From JALOAT01 sp041687015 (lineage in GTDB: Bacteria; Pseudomonadota; Gammaproteobacteria; Thiohalomonadales; Thiohalomonadaceae): 41,093 nt of DNA. Positions 30,181-38,874 of this stretch are shown here, piece after piece. Position numbers and translations under genes: made by a program. The DNA lies in NCBI GenBank assembly GCA_041687015.1, contig JAWLCT010000029.1, positions 1-41,093 of the forward strand. The letters run 5' to 3'. Positions within the stretch are counted from its first letter, which is position 1, and each line of letters starts with the position of its first letter. The notes beneath the pieces were generated by a model. The model worked only from the letters and a program-made list of their open reading frames with translations. It was not told the origin of the DNA and searched no databases.

Positions 30181-31223
30181 CGTCCGCCCTCCCGCTTGCG
30201 TTCGCCGTAAATGCGAGGCTGCGTTATCGACTCGATCAACGGTGACACCGCATTGCCGAGCAGGATGGCGTACATCACGCCTTCATTGAGGCCGCCGAAA
30301 TAGCGGATGATGACCGTGAGCACGCCCATGAACAGCCCATAGATCCACACGCCCCGCGGCGTCACCGGGGAGGCCACCATGTCGCTGGCCATGAACACGG
30401 CGCCGAGCATCAGGCCGCCGGAAAACAGCACGAACAGCGGTGTCGGATACTTGTCCCCGTCCAACAGGAAAAAAAAGCCGGCAGTGACGAACGCGCCCAG
30501 CAGCATGGCTGCGGGAATACGCCAGTCCATCATCCGCCGGAGGGCTAAATAGAGGCCACAGAGGAGGATCAACAAAGCGGAGGTCTCGCCCGCGGAACCC
30601 GCGGACATACCGGTGAACAGGCTGCCGGCATCCGTGAACACGCCTTCGAACTTCCACTGCCCCATGGGCGTGGCGCTGGTGAAGCCGTCGAGTCCCTGGG
30701 TTGCGAACCACTCCGTCAGTGACGGCGGCACCTGCAGCGGCGGCGTCAGCGTGGTGGGGATGAATTCAACAAAGCGGTTGGGGGCAAAAGCCGGTGTGAA
30801 GGTGGTGATCGCCACGGGGAAGGCCGCCTGCACGAAGGCTCGGCCCACCAGCGCCGGATTGAACACGTTGAACCCGAGGCCGCCGAACAGCGCCTTGCCG
30901 AGGGCGATGGCGACAAAGCCGCCGACCGCGCCCATCCACAAGGGGAAACCCGGGGGCAGGGTGAGGGCGAGCAGCAGGCCGGTGATGGTGGCGCTCCAAT
31001 CGGACAGCGTGTTGGGGCGATCGCCGAGCCAGTTGAACAGGCGTTCGGTGGCCAAACACGCGGCGGTGACCGTGAGGATGAGCGCCAGGGCGCTGATGCC
31101 GAACTGCCAGACGGAAAAGGCGCAGATGGGCATGAGCGCGTACACCACGTTGCGCATGATCTGCGCGACGGTGGTGGGCGATTTCACGTGCGGTGAGGTA
31201 CGCAGTTCAATCCTGGGCGTCAT
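30177..31223 (-). CDS. rnfD: Rnf complex membrane flavoprotein subunit RnfD
   Basis: The 348-residue protein has about nine hydrophobic segments and binds FMN covalently. The attachment motif is DGFTSATPMGQW with Thr185, matching the S[AG]T site of RnfD/NqrB. NPALVGRAFVQAAFP and LNEGVMYAILLGNAVSPLIE are family blocks. ATG 31223 overlaps the rnfC stop (ATGA), so this start is firm; the longer frame to 31442 is antisense-free but unlike RnfD. It belongs to the coupled rnfC-D-G-E-A chain. Confidence 0.96.
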   Translation of the reverse strand: MTPRIELRTSPHVKSPTTVAQIMRNVVYALMPICAFSVWQFGISALALILTVTAACLATERLFNWLGDRPNTLSDWSATITGLLLALTLPPGFPLWMGAVGGFVAIALGKALFGGLGFNVFNPALVGRAFVQAAFPVAITTFTPAFAPNRFVEFIPTTLTPPLQVPPSLTEWFATQGLDGFTSATPMGQWKFEGVFTDAGSLFTGMSAGSAGETSALLILLCGLYLALRRMMDWRIPAAMLLGAFVTAGFFFLLDGDKYPTPLFVLFSGGLMLGAVFMASDMVASPVTPRGVWIYGLFMGVLTVIIRYFGGLNEGVMYAILLGNAVSPLIESITQPRIYGERKREGGR

Positions 31224-32560
31224 GCGGCACGCTCCCGGTTGATGGCCTTGGCAATACGGAAGTACTGCACCAGCGGGATGTTCGAAGGACACACGAAGCT
31301 GCAGCAACCGCATTCGAAGCAGTCGTTGAGATGGTATTTCTGCTGCATTTCCGTGTATTGGCGCTTCGCCGCCAGACGACCCAGCTGAGACGGGTTGAGG
31401 TGTACCGGGCAGGCATCGAGACAACGTCCGCAGCGGATGCACGGATAAATGGTCTGGGCTGCCGGTTTTTTCTCTTCATCGGGCATTACAAGGATGCCGG
31501 TGACACCCTTGGTGACGGGGACGTCCAGCGACGCGACAGTGTTGCCCATCATGGGGCCGCCAAGAATGATGTGGCTCGCATCCCCGTGGTAACCCACGTA
31601 ATCCAGCGCAAAACGTAACGGTGTTCCAAGCGGGATGATGTAGTTGCCGGGCTTTTTGATGCCGGGGCCGGCCAGGGTCACCACGCGTTCAATGAGCCCC
31701 TGGCTGTCCGGCAGCAACATGCCGAGCTGGGCAAGGGTACCCACGTTATTCACCACCACGCCGATCTGATATGGGAATCCGCCGGACGGTACTTCGCGGC
31801 CAAGCAGCACCTGCACCAGCAGCTTCTCTGAACCCTGCGGGTACTTGGTTTTGACGGCTTGTACCGTGATGCTGCCGTCTTCGGGAAGCTTGCGCTCGAT
31901 CGCCTCGATGGCATCGGGCTTGTTGTCCTCCACGCCGATGACCGCGCGCGCGGCACCGCTCACGCGCATGGCGATGCGGATGCCGCGCAACAGTTCGTCG
32001 GTGTATTCCAGCATCACGCGATGATCGGTGGTCAGGTACGGCTCGCATTCACAGCCGTTGACCACCAGCGTGTCGATGGGGTGGTCCTTGGGCGGTTTCA
32101 GCTTCACGTGAGTGGGGAAGGCCGCACCGCCGAGACCCACCATGCCGGTATCCTGCACCGCCTGAACGATTTCGTCCGGCGTCATGGCATCGACGTCACG
32201 GGGCGCACCGTAGAGCACGCGTTGTTCCGCCGCGGGATGCACCCTGATGACAATGGCCTCGGTCTTGGGGCCACGCGCCGTCGGCATGAGCTGAATGGAT
32301 TCGATCACACCCGTGGCGGGTGCGTGCATGGGTACGGACATGAAGCCGTCGGCACGGGCGATGGGTTCGCCGCGCACGACCTCCTGACCCACGTGCACGA
32401 CCGGCACCGCCGGCGCACCGAAGTGCTGCGACAGCGGGATGATCATGCGCGGAGCAAACGGCATCCGCCGGATCGGCAGATGTGCGGTTTCGTCCTTGTG
32501 CTCCGGCGGATGCACGCCATGAGCAAAGGTTTTTCGCCTGAACAGGTTGAGCAAGCCCAT
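31220..32560 (-). CDS. rnfC: Rnf complex NADH-binding iron-sulfur subunit RnfC (short form)
   Basis: The 446-residue subunit has the NuoF-like FMN/NADH-binding fold and two [4Fe-4S] clusters. FRRKTFAHGVHPPEHK opens the protein, GMVGLGGAAFPTHVKL and VNGCECEPYLTTDHR mark the nucleotide region. CIRCGRCLDACP and CFECGCCSFVCPSNIPL are the clusters. It lacks the long Ala/Lys-rich C-terminal repeats of E. coli RsxC. The start at 32560 follows GAGG very closely, so the exact start is not certain. It is separated from nifJ by a 245-bp repeat-bearing gap, and may have its own promoter there. Confidence 0.95.
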   Translation of the reverse strand: MGLLNLFRRKTFAHGVHPPEHKDETAHLPIRRMPFAPRMIIPLSQHFGAPAVPVVHVGQEVVRGEPIARADGFMSVPMHAPATGVIESIQLMPTARGPKTEAIVIRVHPAAEQRVLYGAPRDVDAMTPDEIVQAVQDTGMVGLGGAAFPTHVKLKPPKDHPIDTLVVNGCECEPYLTTDHRVMLEYTDELLRGIRIAMRVSGAARAVIGVEDNKPDAIEAIERKLPEDGSITVQAVKTKYPQGSEKLLVQVLLGREVPSGGFPYQIGVVVNNVGTLAQLGMLLPDSQGLIERVVTLAGPGIKKPGNYIIPLGTPLRFALDYVGYHGDASHIILGGPMMGNTVASLDVPVTKGVTGILVMPDEEKKPAAQTIYPCIRCGRCLDACPVHLNPSQLGRLAAKRQYTEMQQKYHLNDCFECGCCSFVCPSNIPLVQYFRIAKAINRERAA

Positions 32561-32584
32561 CCTCAGTCACTCGGAAAAAAAGAA

Positions 32585-32647
32585 CGTAGGAGCGGAGTGC
32601 ACGCGCCACATGCCATGAAAACCGCGAACACCGGGTCCGCCCCTACG
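32585..32647. repeat. GTAGGAGCGG-type palindromic repeat between nifJ and rnfC
   Basis: CGTAGGAGCGG at 32585-32595 faces CCGCCCCTACG at 32637-32647, complementary apart from one base. The same core occurs inside the element at 25425-25592 and as a half-site at 24471-24480, so this is a dispersed repeat family of the genome. Confidence 0.7.
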
Positions 32648-32748
32648 AAACATATGGAAACGCTCTCATTCCGTCGAAGCGTTCCATACCCAAACCGTGA
32701 CACCGTTGGGGAGGTTGGACGTCAGACGCTAAACGTTAAGCGTCACCT

Positions 32749-32775
32749 GTCACGCGTCACTTCCTCACGCGTGAC
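32749..32775. repeat. GTCACGCGT hairpin downstream of nifJ
   Basis: GTCACGCGT (32749-32757) and ACGCGTGAC (32767-32775) form a perfect 9-bp stem with a 9-base loop. A further near-palindrome, GACGCTAAACGTTAAGCGTC, adjoins at 32725-32744. It starts about 30 bases after the nifJ stop and could slow or end transcripts, but it has no T run. Similar TGACGCGT/CACGTGACG sequence recurs at 16935-16975, hinting at a repeat type. Confidence 0.55.
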
Positions 32776-32805
32776 CTGTCAACGCCCACCTTCCCCTACG
32801 GCATT

Positions 32806-35800
32806 TCAATGGAACTTTTCAGCTCGCTTCTTCAACTTCTCCAGATCCGGTTCCGACGGGTTGAAGGGCGTGCCGGGGTGGATGCATCCCGCCGTGCACT
32901 TCTCCGCCGCGCGAACCAGGTCCTTGAACGTGCCACCCTTGGGATTCACCACCACGGCCTTCTTCTGGTCGTTGTAGGCGAATACCGAAGGGGCAATCTT
33001 GATGCACTCATCACAGGTGGTGCATTCGGGGGTGTCGATCCACACGGCCTCATAGTCGGCCGGTGCGGCGGCACCGTTGCCCGTTGCAGCGGTACCCGCT
33101 GCCGGTGCGGCCAGGGCATTGGCGAAGCTGCCGACGCCTTCACCACCCGCCAGGGCCAGCAGGCCCGCGGTGAGCTTCTGTGCCATTTCGAGTCGAGCCT
33201 GCTCGGCAATCTGATCGGCATCGGCCACCGTGGCGTCGAGACCGACGATGGACTTGAGCAAGCGCCAGAAGTCACGACGTTCGATGGTGGAAAGCACCAG
33301 TTCCTGGCTGACCAGCACACGGCCCAGACGCTGCTTCTGATCGACCATCCAGATGTACGGGAACTTGCCCTCGCGCTCGTCCTCGTCCAACTCGATGAAC
33401 TCGTGCAGGGGCAGCATGTTTTCGTTCCAGGTTTCCACCGGCGCCTTCTTGAAGTGCTTGCGGAAACGGCCCTCGGTGACGGCGAAGTCGGCGAAGGTCA
33501 TGGGCACTTCCAGCTTGGCCTTCTCACCGTTCTCGTTCACATAGTCGAGGGTGTACATGGGCCAGTCGGTATCCAGGGACGGATTGCCTTCCAGGTCCGT
33601 GCATTCACGCCAGGTGTTGCCCTTGTCCGGGTTGAAGCGCAGCAGCGGATAGGCGCGCGACTCCTGGGCGAGTTTGCTCTGATCGAAGGAGGCGTCGTCG
33701 CCCACACCGTGCTCGGGCTGGCATACCGCGTACACGTTGAACAGGGCCGGACGGCGGCTGTTCAGGCCTTCGATGTAGCTTTCCAGCAAGTGCGTCACGT
33801 TGGCCACCGTGCCCTGCATCACATAGCTGGTGCGATGAGCCATGGCGATGAGCGACATCTCCTTGCGGATCTCCATCTTGCCCTTCCAGTGCTTGCCGTA
33901 GGGCGCCATGTCGGCCACTTGGCCCACGTAGCCGGAGGTGCAGCTTTGGCCGCCGGTGTTGGAATACACCTGGGTATCGAGCACCAGCACCTTCACAGGC
34001 ACACCGGACATCAGTGCGCGCGACAGGTTCTGAAACCCGATGTCGTACATGGCGCCGTCGCCGCCCACGGAAACCACCGGCGGGCACAGCAGCCATTCCT
34101 CGTCACTGAACTGCTTCCAGTCGAAATAGGTGAAGAAATCCTTGTGCTTCTCGGCATTGAATTCGCCGGCCAGTTCCAGCTCGGCCATGCGGATTGCCTT
34201 GAAGCCTTCCGCCATCTTCGCCATGTGGCCTTCGAACAAACCCATGGCCATGGACGGCGAATCCTGGAACAGGTGCGACGCCCACGGGAACGGGTAGGGG
34301 CTGAACGGGAAGGTGGAACCCCACACCGAGGTGCAGCCGGTGGAATTGACGATACCCATGTCGGCGCGGCCGCGGCCGGTCACACCGTGGGTGTAACGCC
34401 ACTTCAGATCTTTCAAGCGCGCCAGCAGCTGGGTGGCCCACTTGAGCCATTCCGGATCCAGCGCCCTGGCGATGCGGCCCTCGTCCAGCTTGGCGGTGAG
34501 CCGTGCCAGGGTGAGGTCGGCATCCTCGTGGGCCTCGACCACCTTGCTTACCGCGTCGGAGTCGGAGAGATCCATGGTCTCTGCCAGCTTGAGGCGGATG
34601 TGGCGATCCAGGCCGTTGATGAGCTGGTCGAGCTTGGCCAGGTGTGCCTTGACACGGGGCTGCATGAGGGCCGTGACGGTGGCCGTGAACAGGTGGATCA
34701 CGGTCTTCTCGCCGCAGCCGAGGCAGGCGCCGTCGCCGCACACCATGGAGCCGTAGGCGCGCTTGTCCAGCAGCAGGGTCTCCAGGGCGCCGATGCGCTC
34801 GTCGAGGTCTTCGATGCGGATGTAGTCGGGCGAGGTGGTCGGTAGGTCCAGCCACAGGCCCCATTCCTTGCGCAGGCGCTCGATGCTCTCGGGCGTCTGC
34901 TTTTCGATGGCAAGGGCGTCGTCACCGCACACCGTCACGCACTCCATGCAGCCTTTGCAGGTGTACGGATTGACGGTGATGGAGAACAGGCCGCCGCTGC
35001 CCTTGGCCTGCTTCTCCTTGTTCAGGTAGTACGGCTTGGTGACCGCGAACTTGAAGTCACCCAGTTCGTTCTTGAACCACTCGAACTCGGTGTTCAGGCG
35101 CTCCAGGGCTTCGCCGTCCACGTCGGTGTCCACGATGGTCTCGACGATGGCTTGGGCGAGCAGGGCATGCACGTCAGCCTTTTCGCCGGCGGCATCGAGC
35201 AGCGCACGCAGCTTCTTTTCCAGCGTACGCGTGGCACGGCGCAGGTAGCGGGTCGGGTTGCCGGCGGTCTCGATGCGACGGATGGCGGTCTCGAACACCT
35301 CGGTCATGGAGTTGACCAGGCCCGGGATGGCGCTGTCCGGGCAGACGGTGTAGCAGTCGCCGCAGGCGGTGCAATTGGCCGGATTCCAGGTGGGATGTTC
35401 GAAACGCACCTGCGTCATGTCACGGAACACGCCGGTGGCGGCGGGCATCAGGGACAGGCCGATGAACGGGTCCACCAGATTGTCGTTGCCCTGGCCGGAG
35501 ATGTAGAAGTTGCCGGTCTGCTCCCAGAAACGGTGCACGTCCGACAGGCTCATGTCGCTCTCGGGCGCGCGCTTGAGCATGATGGGCAAGTGCGATTCCT
35601 TGCGCAGCATGGCCGGGGTGTACTGGCTGACGGTCTTGTCGGTGATTTCGGTGATCTGATCGAAACCGCGGCGCACCACACGCAGGTTGTCTTCCACCAC
35701 GCGCGCGCCCTTGGAACCAAACTTGGACTCCAGCTGATCCTTGATGGCCTTGAACAGCTTGTGTTCGTCCAGGCTGGCCTGTTCCATCACGCCGGAGGCC

Positions 35801-37728
35801 TTGAAGAAGGCGCCCTGGAAGGCGATGCCCTGCATACGGAACTGCAGTTCCGGATTGGAGGCCTCTTCACGGGCGATCTTGAAGGCGTCCACGTAGAACA
35901 CGCGGATGTCGTTTTCGGCGATGAAGCGCTGGGCCGTGATGGGGAACGACTTCCACACCTCTTCCGGCGTTTCCAGGTGCGACTGGATGATGAACACGCC
36001 GCCCTTCTTCAGGCCGGAAAGCGCGTTGGAATGTTCGAACACGTTCGGGTCGGGCGACAGCACCACGTCCACGAACTTGTATTCCGCGTTGATGCGGATC
36101 GGGGTCGGCGCGGCCGACAGGTAATAGGTGGTCGGCTGACCCTTCTTCTCGGAACCGTACTTGGGGTTGGCCTTGATGTCGTAATCGAGCAGGTCGAACA
36201 ACGTCATGGCCAGGTTCTTGCCGGTGGTTACCGCACCCCAGCCGCCCACGGAGTGCATGCGCACGGTGATGGCACCCTTGGGCATGAGGTTCGGGTTTTC
36301 GCTGCCGTGGATGGCCATGTCGCGGATCTTCGGATAGGCCTCGAGCAGATCCTGCTGATAGATCTCCTGCTTGGGGGACTCGGGCTTTTCGCGCACGAAA
36401 TCCACGCCCAGGTAGAAGAACTTCTTGCGCTTGCCCTCGGGCAGCATGTTCTCGATGGCGCCGATGATGCCCTCGGGCTGCAGGTCGCGGGAGCCGAGGC
36501 CGAAAGAACCGGAATAGATGACCGGAATGTCCTTGGTACCGAACACGGCGTAGTCGGGGTAGGGGAGTTCACCGCTGCCCGCGACACCGTTTTCCACGCA
36601 CTTGCTCACCGTGGCGCGGGTCTCGCGCGCCAGCGGCAGGTCTTCTGCGAGCGGCTGGTCGGTACGCTCGAGCACCGCCACACCCTTCTTGCCCTTCAGC
36701 ACATGACCGAGCAGGTCGCCGGGGAAGGGACGGAACATGGTGAGGTTGACCACGCCCACCTTGAGCTTGCGGGTCTCGCGCAGATAGTCGGCCACGGCCT
36801 CCGCGGTACCCACCACGCTGCCCTGGCCGAGGATCAGGTAATCGGCGTCTTCGGTCTTGTAGGTGCCGATGCGGCCGTAACGGCGGCCGGTGAGCTGATG
36901 GAACTCATCCATCGCCTGGTCGGTGAGCGACTTGATGTGTTCGAAGAAATAGGGACGCTGGGCGGCGACGGCTTGCATGAAGGCGTCCTGGTTCTGCACG
37001 GAACCGGACACCATCGGGTTGTCCACATCCCAGATGGCGGGAATACGGCGGCGCTTCGGGCCATAGATCAGGCGCTGTGCCGGCGTCGGGGTGTCGATGA
37101 GGTCGTCGGGCTTGCCGAGGAATTCGGCAATCAGCGCGCGCTCCGGCACACGCATGGATTCAATGAGGTGCGTGGTGAGGAAGCCGTCCTGGGCGATGAT
37201 GCCCGGTGTGAGCGCGAGCTCGGCCACCTTGTGGGCGATCATGTTCAGGTCGGCGGCTTCCTGGGCGCTCTTGGCCATCATCTGGAAGAAACCGGTGTCG
37301 TCCACGCAGTGGTAGTCGTCGTGACCGGCGTGCACGTTCAGCGACGCCTTGGTGATGGCGCGGCAGCCGATGTTGAGCACATAGGTAAGACGCTTGCCGA
37401 CCGCCGAGTACAGGGACTCGTGCATGAAGGCCACGCCCTGTGCGGATGAGAAGTTGGTGGCGCGCAGACCGGTCATGGACAGGCCGGCGGTCACCGCCGC
37501 GGCGGCGTGCTCGGATTCCGGCTCGATGAAGATCAGCGGACGGTCGGAAACGTTGAGGTGTCCCTTGGAGACCTCTTCGGCCCAGTATTCGCCCATGTTG
37601 GTCGAGGGCGTGATCGGATAGGCGCCCGCCGCATCCGACGACTCACGTTCGCACATGATGACAGCGGTATTGCCATCCATGGCGCGGCGCTTGCCGGGAT
37701 ACTTGAATGTCGTGGCCTCTTTCTTCAT
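32806..37728 (-). CDS. nifJ: giant pyruvate:ferredoxin oxidoreductase (NifJ-like) with insertions and C-terminal ferredoxin
   Basis: This 1640-residue protein is a single-chain PFOR, about 450 residues longer than usual. It interconverts pyruvate plus CoA with acetyl-CoA, CO2 and reduced ferredoxin. Domains in order are the pyrimidine-binding domain (AYPITPSTNMGEYWAEE), domain II, and the gamma domain (HSVGGWGAVTTGKNLA). Two [4Fe-4S] motifs follow: CTACGDCYTVCP near 786 and CKGCMECVTVC near 926. The ThDP part has GDGACLGCGEKT near 1000, STGCTSVWGST near 1130, GGDGAMYDIGFQN and YSNTGGQS. Helical insertions widen the gap between the two clusters and between the CxxCG and STGC segments. Residues about 1570-1615 add a ferredoxin-like domain (CTTCDECIKIAP ... 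CTAGCIHP). ATG 37728 or GTG 37731 is the start. It lies between rnfB and rnfC. Confidence 0.95.
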   Translation of the reverse strand: MKKEATTFKYPGKRRAMDGNTAVIMCERESSDAAGAYPITPSTNMGEYWAEEVSKGHLNVSDRPLIFIEPESEHAAAAVTAGLSMTGLRATNFSSAQGVAFMHESLYSAVGKRLTYVLNIGCRAITKASLNVHAGHDDYHCVDDTGFFQMMAKSAQEAADLNMIAHKVAELALTPGIIAQDGFLTTHLIESMRVPERALIAEFLGKPDDLIDTPTPAQRLIYGPKRRRIPAIWDVDNPMVSGSVQNQDAFMQAVAAQRPYFFEHIKSLTDQAMDEFHQLTGRRYGRIGTYKTEDADYLILGQGSVVGTAEAVADYLRETRKLKVGVVNLTMFRPFPGDLLGHVLKGKKGVAVLERTDQPLAEDLPLARETRATVSKCVENGVAGSGELPYPDYAVFGTKDIPVIYSGSFGLGSRDLQPEGIIGAIENMLPEGKRKKFFYLGVDFVREKPESPKQEIYQQDLLEAYPKIRDMAIHGSENPNLMPKGAITVRMHSVGGWGAVTTGKNLAMTLFDLLDYDIKANPKYGSEKKGQPTTYYLSAAPTPIRINAEYKFVDVVLSPDPNVFEHSNALSGLKKGGVFIIQSHLETPEEVWKSFPITAQRFIAENDIRVFYVDAFKIAREEASNPELQFRMQGIAFQGAFFKASGVMEQASLDEHKLFKAIKDQLESKFGSKGARVVEDNLRVVRRGFDQITEITDKTVSQYTPAMLRKESHLPIMLKRAPESDMSLSDVHRFWEQTGNFYISGQGNDNLVDPFIGLSLMPAATGVFRDMTQVRFEHPTWNPANCTACGDCYTVCPDSAIPGLVNSMTEVFETAIRRIETAGNPTRYLRRATRTLEKKLRALLDAAGEKADVHALLAQAIVETIVDTDVDGEALERLNTEFEWFKNELGDFKFAVTKPYYLNKEKQAKGSGGLFSITVNPYTCKGCMECVTVCGDDALAIEKQTPESIERLRKEWGLWLDLPTTSPDYIRIEDLDERIGALETLLLDKRAYGSMVCGDGACLGCGEKTVIHLFTATVTALMQPRVKAHLAKLDQLINGLDRHIRLKLAETMDLSDSDAVSKVVEAHEDADLTLARLTAKLDEGRIARALDPEWLKWATQLLARLKDLKWRYTHGVTGRGRADMGIVNSTGCTSVWGSTFPFSPYPFPWASHLFQDSPSMAMGLFEGHMAKMAEGFKAIRMAELELAGEFNAEKHKDFFTYFDWKQFSDEEWLLCPPVVSVGGDGAMYDIGFQNLSRALMSGVPVKVLVLDTQVYSNTGGQSCTSGYVGQVADMAPYGKHWKGKMEIRKEMSLIAMAHRTSYVMQGTVANVTHLLESYIEGLNSRRPALFNVYAVCQPEHGVGDDASFDQSKLAQESRAYPLLRFNPDKGNTWRECTDLEGNPSLDTDWPMYTLDYVNENGEKAKLEVPMTFADFAVTEGRFRKHFKKAPVETWNENMLPLHEFIELDEDEREGKFPYIWMVDQKQRLGRVLVSQELVLSTIERRDFWRLLKSIVGLDATVADADQIAEQARLEMAQKLTAGLLALAGGEGVGSFANALAAPAAGTAATGNGAAAPADYEAVWIDTPECTTCDECIKIAPSVFAYNDQKKAVVVNPKGGTFKDLVRAAEKCTAGCIHPGTPFNPSEPDLEKLKKRAEKFH

Positions 37729-37834
37729 CACCAAATCACCCTATCTCTGGCCGGCTTGCGCCGAGTCGGATTTTTTTCAAGAAAACAGTATTCCTGCCGT
37801 CGCGAGGACGGTACGTGTCAGGCGTCGCGGAATG

Positions 37835-38728
37835 TCAAACGCGCGGAAGTGGTTCGATGCGCGGAAGGGGCTCTTTGCGAGTGACGCGACGTGCGTCGGC
37901 CCCTTTGACCGCCCCTTTTTCGCGGTCGAACCAGACGATCGCGCCGGTAGGGCAGCGCTCGATGGCGACGCGGGAGGCGAGTCCGTTTTTGCTGTAGTCG
38001 ATCACAGCAAGATTGTTGCGGATCTGGATCAGGCCCTCGGGTGCATCGGCGGAGCAGCGTCCGCAGGCCGTGCACACCAGTTCACAATGGGCCTCACCTT
38101 CATCAGCCAGATCCTGGTTCTTGCAGGCGACCCACAACTGGTGGCTGACGGGCTGGAGGGAAAACAAATCTTTCGGGCACACGTCCACGCAATCGCCGCA
38201 GGCGGTGCAGCGGTCGGCATCGACCACGGGCAGGCCGTATTTGTTCATGTGCAGGGCGTTGAAGTCGCACACCGAGGCGCAGTCGCCCAGGCCGATGCAA
38301 CCCCAGGCGCAGCCCTTGCCGCCGCCGGCCACCACGGCCGCCGCACGACAGGTCTGCAGGCCCTGGTAACGGGCACGGGTGTAGGCCACGTGGGAACCAC
38401 CGGCACAGGCCAGGCGGGCGACCTGCTTTTCCACGTGACCGGCGTCCACACCGAGATAACCGGCAATGGCTTCGGTCATTTCAGGCGAGTTCACGGTACA
38501 CTTGCCCGGCGTGACCTGCCCCGCAACGACGGCTTCCGCGAAGGGACGGCAGCCCGCAATGCCGCAGGCACCACAGTTGGCCTTGGGCAGCATTTCCTCG
38601 ACTTCGTCGATGCGCGGGTCTTCCTCCACATGGAGGCGGCGGTTGGCCACGGCCAGTACGGTTGCCAGGGCGACCCCGAGACCGGCCATGAAGGCGCCTG
38701 CGACAGCGATGTTAGTCAACGAGTCCAC
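37835..38728 (-). CDS. rnfB: Rnf complex iron-sulfur subunit RnfB, long multi-cluster form
   Basis: About 297 residues. An N-terminal membrane helix (TNIAVAGAFMAGLGVALATVL) leads to the RnfB Fe-S domain, NCGACGIAGCRPFAEAVV ending TPGKC. A long ferredoxin-like part then has CAWGCIGLGDCASVC, CTACGDCVDVCPKDLF and CELVCTACGRC. E. coli RsxB is about 190 residues; this resembles the long clostridial-type RnfB with extra clusters. The last cluster is incomplete: CGRCSADAP lacks its fourth Cys and YSKNGLASRVAIERCP keeps only one. It is the likely ferredoxin entry point. GTG 38728 follows GGGGG by 11 bases; a TTG at 38719 is the alternative. It is the first gene of the module, divergent from the LysR gene, with nifJ about 106 bases downstream. 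Confidence 0.93.
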   Translation of the reverse strand: MDSLTNIAVAGAFMAGLGVALATVLAVANRRLHVEEDPRIDEVEEMLPKANCGACGIAGCRPFAEAVVAGQVTPGKCTVNSPEMTEAIAGYLGVDAGHVEKQVARLACAGGSHVAYTRARYQGLQTCRAAAVVAGGGKGCAWGCIGLGDCASVCDFNALHMNKYGLPVVDADRCTACGDCVDVCPKDLFSLQPVSHQLWVACKNQDLADEGEAHCELVCTACGRCSADAPEGLIQIRNNLAVIDYSKNGLASRVAIERCPTGAIVWFDREKGAVKGADARRVTRKEPLPRIEPLPRV

Positions 38729-38849
38729 GGACTTCGTTACCCCCAAGTTTCGTTTTCCGACCACGCCTATCGGAAACCGCAAAAGGCGTGTGTGAACGAA
38801 GTCTATGTTCTGATGGATTATTTGGCCCGATAATTATTTCAATCCTTAA

Positions 38850-38866
38850 TATTGGCGAAACCAATA
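38850..38866. promoter_or_regulatory. LysR-type operator dyad TATTGGCGAAACCAATA
   Basis: A perfect 6-bp inverted repeat, TATTGG and CCAATA, is separated by five bases. It contains a T-N11-A core, the LysR binding form. It ends eight bases before the LysR start codon and lies in the divergent region shared with rnfB. An AT-rich stretch at 38830-38850 may be the promoter. It is a candidate for autoregulation and control of the rnf-nifJ operon. Confidence 0.6.
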
Positions 38867-38874
38867 CAAACCCG

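Noticed and set aside
35152..37449. 765-codon plus-strand frame opposite nifJ, with another at 32809-34845
   Set aside because: Both are antisense to the PFOR gene, which has all catalytic motifs. High GC leaves such frames open.
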